64,000 bases of DNA from Pseudomonas piscis (GTDB lineage: Bacteria > Pseudomonadota > Gammaproteobacteria > Pseudomonadales > Pseudomonadaceae), in NCBI RefSeq assembly GCF_009380155.1, contig NZ_WHUV01000008.1, positions 62,001 through 126,000 of the forward strand, in the 5' to 3' direction. Within the stretch, counting starts at the first letter, position 1, and every line of letters starts with the position of its first letter. The notes under the pieces were generated by a model. It saw only the letters and a program-made list of their open reading frames with translations. It did no database searches and had not been told where the DNA came from. Position numbers and translations under genes: made by a program. Of this stretch, positions 59,143-64,000 are shown one piece after another.

Positions 59143-60543
59143 GTGGATCAGACCTTGAAGCAGGGTGAACTCAAGCGTGGCTTGAAGAACCGCCATATTC
59201 AGCTGATCGCCCTGGGTGGGGCGATCGGCACCGGACTCTTCCTCGGCTCGGCCGGGGTCCTGAAGTCCGCCGGACCCTCGATGATCCTGGGTTATGCGAT
59301 CGCCGGATTCATTGCCTTCCTGATCATGCGCCAATTGGGCGAGATGATCGTCGAAGAGCCGGTGGCCGGCTCCTTCAGCCATTTCGCCCACAAGTACTGG
59401 GGCGGCTACTTCGGGTTCCTTTCCGGCTGGAACTACTGGGTGCTGTACGTGCTGGTGGGCATGGCCGAACTCACGGCGGTGGGCAAGTACATCCAGTTCT
59501 GGTGGCCGGAAATCCCCACCTGGGTCAGCGCCGCGGTGTTCTTCGTGCTGGTCAACCTGATCAACATGATGAACGTGAAGTTCTACGGCGAGGCCGAGTT
59601 CTGGTTCGCCATCATCAAGGTGGTGGCCATCGTCGGCATGATCGTGCTGGGCTGCTACATGCTGTTCAGCGGTAGCGGCGGCGCCCAGGCCTCGGTGAGC
59701 AACCTGTGGTCCCATGGCGGCTTCTTCCCCAACGGCGGCACCGGCCTGCTGATGGCCATGGCCTTCATCATGTTCTCCTTCGGCGGCCTGGAGCTGGTGG
59801 GCATCACCGCCGCCGAAGCCGCCGAACCGCGCAAGGTGATCCCCAAGGCCATCAACCAGGTGGTCTACCGGGTCCTGATCTTCTACGTCGGCGCCCTGGC
59901 GGTGCTGCTGTCGCTGTACCCGTGGGACGAGCTGCTGGTGAGCCTCAACGCCGGCGGCGATTCCTACAGCAGCAGCCCCTTCGTGAAGATCTTCGCCCTG
60001 ATCGGCAGCGACGCGGCGGCGCAGGTCCTCAACTTCGTGGTCCTGACCGCGGCGCTCTCGGTGTACAACAGCGGCGTGTACTGCAACAGCCGCATGCTCT
60101 ACGGCCTGGCCGAACAGGGCGATGCCCCGCGCGCGCTGATGAAGCTCAACAAGCAGGGCGTACCGGTGCTGGCCCTGGGTATCTCGGCGCTGATCACCAT
60201 GCTCTGCGTGCTGGTCAACTACCTGGCTCCGCACGAAGCGCTGGAGCTGCTGTTCGCCCTGGTGGTGGCCGCCCTGATGATCAACTGGGCGCTGATCAGC
60301 CTGACCCACCTGCGCTTTCGCAAGGCCATGGCCGAGCAAGGCGTGGTGCCTTCGTTCAAGGCCTTCTGGTCGCCGTTGAGCAACTACCTGTGCCTGGCCT
60401 TCATGGTCATGATCATCGGCGTGATGCTGATGATCCCGCCGATCCGCGCCTCGGTGTACGCGATCCCGGTGTGGATCGCGCTGATCTGGGTGTTCTACCG
60501 CCTGAGCCAGGCGAAGAAAGCCAGCCAACCGGCCCTGCGCTGA
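59143..60543 (+). CDS. AroP-like aromatic amino-acid permease
   Basis: Transporter of 466 residues with AAT-family signatures: GELKRGLKNRHIQLIALGGAIGTGLFLGSAGVLKSAGPS (about 8-46) and EPVAGSFSHFAHKYWGGYFGFLSGWNYW. The pattern is that of AroP/PheP aromatic permeases, which fits tryptophan uptake for the kyn-ant genes. It starts at a GTG (59143) with AGAGAG upstream. It lies 220 bases after antC on the same strand and may have its own promoter. A second APC permease is 7 kb away by kynU. Confidence 0.85.
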   Translation: MDQTLKQGELKRGLKNRHIQLIALGGAIGTGLFLGSAGVLKSAGPSMILGYAIAGFIAFLIMRQLGEMIVEEPVAGSFSHFAHKYWGGYFGFLSGWNYWVLYVLVGMAELTAVGKYIQFWWPEIPTWVSAAVFFVLVNLINMMNVKFYGEAEFWFAIIKVVAIVGMIVLGCYMLFSGSGGAQASVSNLWSHGGFFPNGGTGLLMAMAFIMFSFGGLELVGITAAEAAEPRKVIPKAINQVVYRVLIFYVGALAVLLSLYPWDELLVSLNAGGDSYSSSPFVKIFALIGSDAAAQVLNFVVLTAALSVYNSGVYCNSRMLYGLAEQGDAPRALMKLNKQGVPVLALGISALITMLCVLVNYLAPHEALELLFALVVAALMINWALISLTHLRFRKAMAEQGVVPSFKAFWSPLSNYLCLAFMVMIIGVMLMIPPIRASVYAIPVWIALIWVFYRLSQAKKASQPALR

Positions 60544-60581
60544 CCCCATCAGGGGCCGCGTGCAGGCCCCTGTGCAAAGCC

Positions 60582-60613
60582 AAGCCCGGCCTTGCTCCAA
60601 GGCCGGGCTTTTT
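60582..60613 (+). terminator. Strong terminator after the AroP-like gene
   Basis: Perfect 12-base arms AAGCCCGGCCTT / AAGGCCGGGCTT (60582-60593, 60599-60610) with a five-base loop and a T run (60609-60613). A second hairpin, AGGGGCC / GGCCCCT (60551-60571), precedes it. Confidence 0.9.
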
Positions 60614-60745
60614 CATGCCCACCGGAAAAGTGGTCTGCTGCCATCTACACAAGCGGCCTGAAATTCCAGGCCGCTCGCTCTCTAGAATCGACGCTCTTCC
60701 CGGCGATATCGGCCCGGGAACCGGATCCTGGATGGAGAGTGGCAT

Positions 60746-61954
60746 ATGAGCAGAACGACCGCGGGCCTGAGGCCGAGCGATTTCTTTTCCCCCACGGTGG
60801 CGGCGCTGATCTCGGTGCTGGTGAACTATGGCGGGACCTTCGTCCTGGTGCTCCAGGCCGCTGAACTGGCCCACCTGACGCCGGCCCAGACCGCCTCCTG
60901 GGTCTGGGCCGTGTCTGTGGGCGTGGGCGTCACCGGTCTCTGGCTGAGCCTGCGCCACCGGGCTCCGATCATCACCGCCTGGTCGACACCCGGGGCGGCG
61001 TTCCTGGCCACGGTACTGCCTGGCACGCCCTACGCCGAAGCGATCGGCGCCTACATGGTCTCGGCCCTGGGCTTCATGCTCCTGGGCCTGTCCGGGGCCT
61101 TCGACAAGCTGGTGCGGCTGATTCCCCAGGGGATCGCCGCAGGTTTGTTGGCCGGCATCCTGCTGCAGTTCGGGATCAATGCCTTTGGCGGCGCCAGCAG
61201 CGATCCCTGGCTGGTGATGGTGCTGCTGGTGTCCTATGCACTGCTGCGGCGCTTCACCTCGCGGTTCGCCGTGGTGGGTATCCTGCTCATCGGCCTGGGC
61301 CTGTTGGTGGCCCAGCAGCGGATCGACTTCGGCGCCTTGCAGCCGAGCCTGGCGACGCCGCTGTTCACCGCTCCGCAATTCTCCGTCCAGGCCCTGCTCG
61401 GGGTGGCGCTGCCGCTGTTCGTCATCACCCTGACCGGCCAGTACATGCCGGGCATGCTGGTGCTGCGCAACGATGGCTTCGCCACCAGCGCCAACCCGCT
61501 GCTCAGGGTCACCGGGCTGGGCTCGCTGCTGATGGCGCCGTTCGGTGCCCATGCCTTCAACGTGGCGGCGATCACCGCCGCCATCTGCACCGGCAAGGAT
61601 GCCCACCCGGACCCGAGCAAGCGCTACCTCGCCGGCATCGCCTGCGGGCTGCTGTACATCCTGGTGGGGACCTTCGGCGTGACCCTGGCCAGCCTGTTCC
61701 TGGTGCTGCCCAAGGCGTTCATCGGCACCCTGGCGGGCCTGGCGCTGCTGGGCGCCATCGGCGGCAGCCTGGGCAACGCCATGGCCGATGCCAGGACCCG
61801 GGAAACCGCGCTGATCACCTTCCTCGCCACGGCGGCCAATGTCACCTTGCTGGGCATCGGCGGGGCATTCTGGGGGCTGCTGGCCGGCTTGACCGCCCAC
61901 CTGCTGATCCATGGCCGGTATCGCCGCTTCAGCGCCAGCAACGCACGCTCCTGA
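60746..61954 (+). CDS. benE: Benzoate/H+ symporter BenE
   Basis: Inner-membrane transporter of 402 residues and about 12 helices, family BenE. The start LRPSDFFSPTVAALISVLVNYGGTFVLVLQAAELAHLTPAQTASWVWAVSVG and later FGAHAFNVAAITAAICTGKDAHPDPSKRY are characteristic. Benzoate is the usual substrate; here no benABC follows, so it may carry benzoate for genes elsewhere or anthranilate for the neighbouring ant genes. GGAGAG precedes the ATG. Confidence 0.93.
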   Translation: MSRTTAGLRPSDFFSPTVAALISVLVNYGGTFVLVLQAAELAHLTPAQTASWVWAVSVGVGVTGLWLSLRHRAPIITAWSTPGAAFLATVLPGTPYAEAIGAYMVSALGFMLLGLSGAFDKLVRLIPQGIAAGLLAGILLQFGINAFGGASSDPWLVMVLLVSYALLRRFTSRFAVVGILLIGLGLLVAQQRIDFGALQPSLATPLFTAPQFSVQALLGVALPLFVITLTGQYMPGMLVLRNDGFATSANPLLRVTGLGSLLMAPFGAHAFNVAAITAAICTGKDAHPDPSKRYLAGIACGLLYILVGTFGVTLASLFLVLPKAFIGTLAGLALLGAIGGSLGNAMADARTRETALITFLATAANVTLLGIGGAFWGLLAGLTAHLLIHGRYRRFSASNARS

Positions 61955-61960
61955 GGCTGG

Positions 61961-63460
61961 CTAAGGGGTTCGCAGGGCCTGCCCCAGGCGCGCCATGGCG
62001 GCATCGATTTCATGGGCGCTCAGGGACGCATAACCCAGCAGCCAGCCTTGCTCCTTGTGTTCGCCGGCATACAGCCGGCTGAGCCCTGGCAGTTGCAGGC
62101 CGATGGCAGCCGCCCGGCGCTGGGTCTCGTGCTCGGTCCAGCCGGGCTCCAGCAGGCAGGGGATCTGCAGGCCGCCTGGCGGCGGCAAGGCCCGGGCGAT
62201 GCCCGCCAGATGGCGCTCGATGGCCTCGAGCATGGCCTGCCGACGGCCGGCGTAGAGCTTGCGCATGGCCCGCACGTGAGCGTTGTAGTGCCCCTCCTCC
62301 ATGAACCGCGCCAGGGTCAGCTGGAGGATCTGCGGAGTGTGGCCGTCCATGATGCTGCGGGCCGCGCTGAAGGGCGCCACCAACTCCTCGGGCAGGACCA
62401 TATAGCCCATGCGCAGACCGGGGTACAGGGTCTTGCTGAAGGTGCCGATGTACAGCGTCCGCTGGTAGGGGTCCAGGCCCTGGACGCAGGCGGTGGGCAA
62501 GCCGTCGTAGTGGAACTCGCTGTCGTAGTCGTCCTCGATGATCCAGCGTTGGTGCTCGGCGGCCCAGCGGGTCAGTTCCAGCCGGCGCTCCAGGGCCAGG
62601 GTGGCGCCACTGGGGTATTGGTGCGATGGGGTCACATAGACGCACTGGGCGCCGCTGCGGTCGGCCCGCAGCAGGTCGGTGCGCAGGCCCTGGGCGTCGA
62701 CCTCGATGGGCACGATCCGCGCCTCGGCGGCTTCGAAGGCCTTGCGGGCGCCGAAGTAGCCGGGGTTCTCCATCAGGATCGGCTTGCCGGCGTCCACCAG
62801 CAGTTGGGCACACAGGAACAGCGCCTGGCGGGTACTGCTCAACACCAGGATCTGCCCCGGCACCACCTTGGCCCCGCGCTCCAGGTTGAGGTAGGCGGCG
62901 ATGGCCTTGCGCAGCGGCTCGGCGCCTTGCGGATCGCCATGCAGCAGCACCGTGGCGCGGGATTCCTTGAGCACCTGGCGCTGCAGGCGCTCCCAGGCCG
63001 CCAGCGGAAAGCTGCGGGTTTCCGGCAGGCCCGTGGCAAAGGCACGGACCACTTGCTGGTCGCTGACCCCGCCGCGCTCGAACAGCACCCGCCCCCGGCG
63101 GCTCAGGCCCGAACCCGGCTCCCGGGCACTGGACGGTTGCTCCTGCCAGCGCAGGCGACGACGCGCCGCGCCGCGCAACTGGGCGCCGATGGTCTGGCTG
63201 ACATAGCTACCGGATCCTTCGCGGCGGACGATGAAGCCATCGCGCTGCAACTGCACATAGGCGTTCTCCACGGTATCGCGCGATACCCCCAGGGACTTGG
63301 CCAGGGCCCGGGTCGCCGGCAGCTTCAACCCCGGGTCGAGGGCGCCATCGAGGATCAGCCCGCACAGGGCGCGCTGGATGCGCTGATGCAGGTCCAACGC
63401 CTGGAACTCCGGGTCGTTGAGCCGCATGTTCAGGGTCTCGAGTTCGAATATCTGGGCCAT
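61961..63460 (-). CDS. MocR/PdxR-family regulator (GntR fused to aminotransferase)
   Basis: Regulator of 499 residues: N-terminal GntR winged helix (about 20-85; LDLHQRIQRALCGLILDGALDPGLKLPATRALAKSLGVSRDTVENAYVQLQRDGFIVRREGSG) and a type-I aminotransferase-like domain (about 130-495) with the PLP lysine in GTFSKTLYPGLRMGY. Such proteins sense PLP or amino acids and control neighbours such as pdxST or aminotransferases. The target here is unknown; it is convergent with benE and next to a REP element. Confidence 0.93.
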   Translation of the reverse strand: MAQIFELETLNMRLNDPEFQALDLHQRIQRALCGLILDGALDPGLKLPATRALAKSLGVSRDTVENAYVQLQRDGFIVRREGSGSYVSQTIGAQLRGAARRRLRWQEQPSSAREPGSGLSRRGRVLFERGGVSDQQVVRAFATGLPETRSFPLAAWERLQRQVLKESRATVLLHGDPQGAEPLRKAIAAYLNLERGAKVVPGQILVLSSTRQALFLCAQLLVDAGKPILMENPGYFGARKAFEAAEARIVPIEVDAQGLRTDLLRADRSGAQCVYVTPSHQYPSGATLALERRLELTRWAAEHQRWIIEDDYDSEFHYDGLPTACVQGLDPYQRTLYIGTFSKTLYPGLRMGYMVLPEELVAPFSAARSIMDGHTPQILQLTLARFMEEGHYNAHVRAMRKLYAGRRQAMLEAIERHLAGIARALPPPGGLQIPCLLEPGWTEHETQRRAAAIGLQLPGLSRLYAGEHKEQGWLLGYASLSAHEIDAAMARLGQALRTP

Positions 63461-63592
63461 GTGGTCTGCCTGGGCAAGTGAAAGTCCGCCTGAAGGGCAG
63501 CCACTTTAACCCCGGGAACCTGGTCGGTCACCTGCTGGCCGGCCGATGAAAACGCCCTGGCAGGCGTAATGCCGATCCGTCGAGGAAAGGCC

Positions 63593-63702
63593 AGGAGCGA
63601 GGCTTGCCCGCGATGGACTTCAGGGCGCTGCGTTCATCCAGTAAACACGCGCTGGCGTTAACGAGCATCGCGAGCAATCGAGCGTCGAGCCGCTGCTCCT
63701 AC
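63593..63702. repeat. REP doublet (REPIN)
   Basis: Two inverted GTAGGAGC-type REP units: AGGAGCGAGGCTTGCCCGCGATGG at the left end (in two parts, 63593-63616) and CATCGCGAGCAATC...GCTGCTCCTAC at the right (63666-63702), the latter longer and partly decayed. This is the commonest REP class of fluorescent pseudomonads. It lies between the MocR gene and kynA. Confidence 0.8.
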
Positions 63703-63751
63703 AGGGGACCACCGCGCTTAGGTGAACAGGCTGGCAGGGCGCTGGCCTGGG

Positions 63752-64000
63752 TCATTGCGGGTAGCGTACGCGCCACAACTCGGGGAACAGCACGGTATCG
63801 AGCATCTTGCGCAGGTAGCCCACGCCCTCGGTTCCGCCGGTGCCGGGCTGGAAGCCGATGATCCGCTCCACGGTGGTCACATGGCGGAAGCGCCACTGGC
63901 GGAACGAGTCTTCGAGGTCGATGAACTTTTCCGCCAGCTGGTACAGGTCCCAGTATTTCGCAGGATCGGCATACACCTGGCGCCAGGCCGCCTCCACCGA
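63752..64000 (-). CDS. kynA: Tryptophan 2,3-dioxygenase KynA, C-terminal part
   Basis: Heme dioxygenase that opens tryptophan to N-formylkynurenine. Only the last 82 residues lie in the window; the start is past the right edge. The fragment has the heme-ligand histidine in QWRFRHVTTVERIIGF and the substrate-binding GTGGTEGVGYLRKMLD loop, then the C-terminal FPELWRVRYPQ, all of which are KynA signatures. Together with kynU and antABC it makes the tryptophan-to-catechol pathway; kynB is not seen. Confidence 0.95.
   Translation of the reverse strand, partial: SVEAAWRQVYADPAKYWDLYQLAEKFIDLEDSFRQWRFRHVTTVERIIGFQPGTGGTEGVGYLRKMLDTVLFPELWRVRYPQ

Noticed and set aside
62012..63481. A 489-codon open frame antisense to the MocR gene
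   Set aside because: The opposite strand holds a complete two-domain regulator with PLP motif; this frame has none.
1..64000. CRISPR arrays, tRNA or rRNA genes, insertion sequences
   Set aside because: No regularly spaced direct repeats, tRNA-like clover sequences, rRNA segments or transposase frames were recognised. Small RNAs cannot be excluded by eye.

Overview
The window is 64 kb of GC-rich chromosome, almost certainly from a fluorescent Pseudomonas (P. fluorescens/protegens/chlororaphis type). Indicators are a plant-signal LuxR solo of the PsoR/PipR type beside proline iminopeptidases, a kynureninase of the P. fluorescens length with its PLP lysine at 227, the KynR/AntR/antABC tryptophan-anthranilate genes, an HBM-type chemoreceptor, and REP elements of the kind common in fluorescent pseudomonads. 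No rRNA, tRNA, CRISPR array, IS element or complete prophage was seen. Gene-family names are read from motifs and context; no database search was run.

Layout. 1-4929: peptide ABC transporter genes downstream of a proline iminopeptidase, a divergent LuxR solo, and a second iminopeptidase; a 20-bp lux-box-like palindrome precedes each peptidase. 4980-8463: an XRE-cupin regulator divergent from an FAD amine/amino-acid oxidoreductase, a RidA protein and a YkvI-like transporter. 8563-13517: an RND efflux pair divergent from soxR with a SoxR-box-like palindrome between them. 13566-15059: hipBA toxin-antitoxin pair with its operator. 15253-23647: cyclase-family enzyme, GNAT, two ArnT-like glycosyltransferases, EamA exporter/AraC pair, small membrane proteins, a TRL-like lipoprotein.

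23800-27000 is the least familiar part: a pesticin-type muramidase divergent from a Mor-family activator that is followed by two paralogous DUF2589 proteins, with a 27-codon small ORF and a small exported protein next door. 27034-31170: histidine phosphatase, HBM chemoreceptor, AraC regulator. 31195-37116: LysR regulator, AhpD-like protein and a second RND pair. 37203-41600: glyoxalase-fold protein and a GntP permease / RpiR / D-aminoacylase operon with paired palindromic operators. 41584-44855: SulP transporter and periplasmic gamma-glutamyltransferase. 44900-51140: two copies, one long and one short, of a palindromic element bracket a set of quinone/oxidoreductase genes (SDR, MdaB, YgiN-like monooxygenase, flavodoxin-fold reductase) and their LysR/MerR regulators.

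51166-64000: tryptophan and anthranilate catabolism. It holds an amino-acid permease, kynU, kynR, antR, antABC, an AroP-like permease, benE, a MocR regulator and the 3' end of kynA. KynA starts tryptophan cleavage, KynU releases anthranilate, and AntABC makes catechol; AntR probably acts through two tandem-half-site operators 179 bp apart. kynB and the catechol genes are not in the window.
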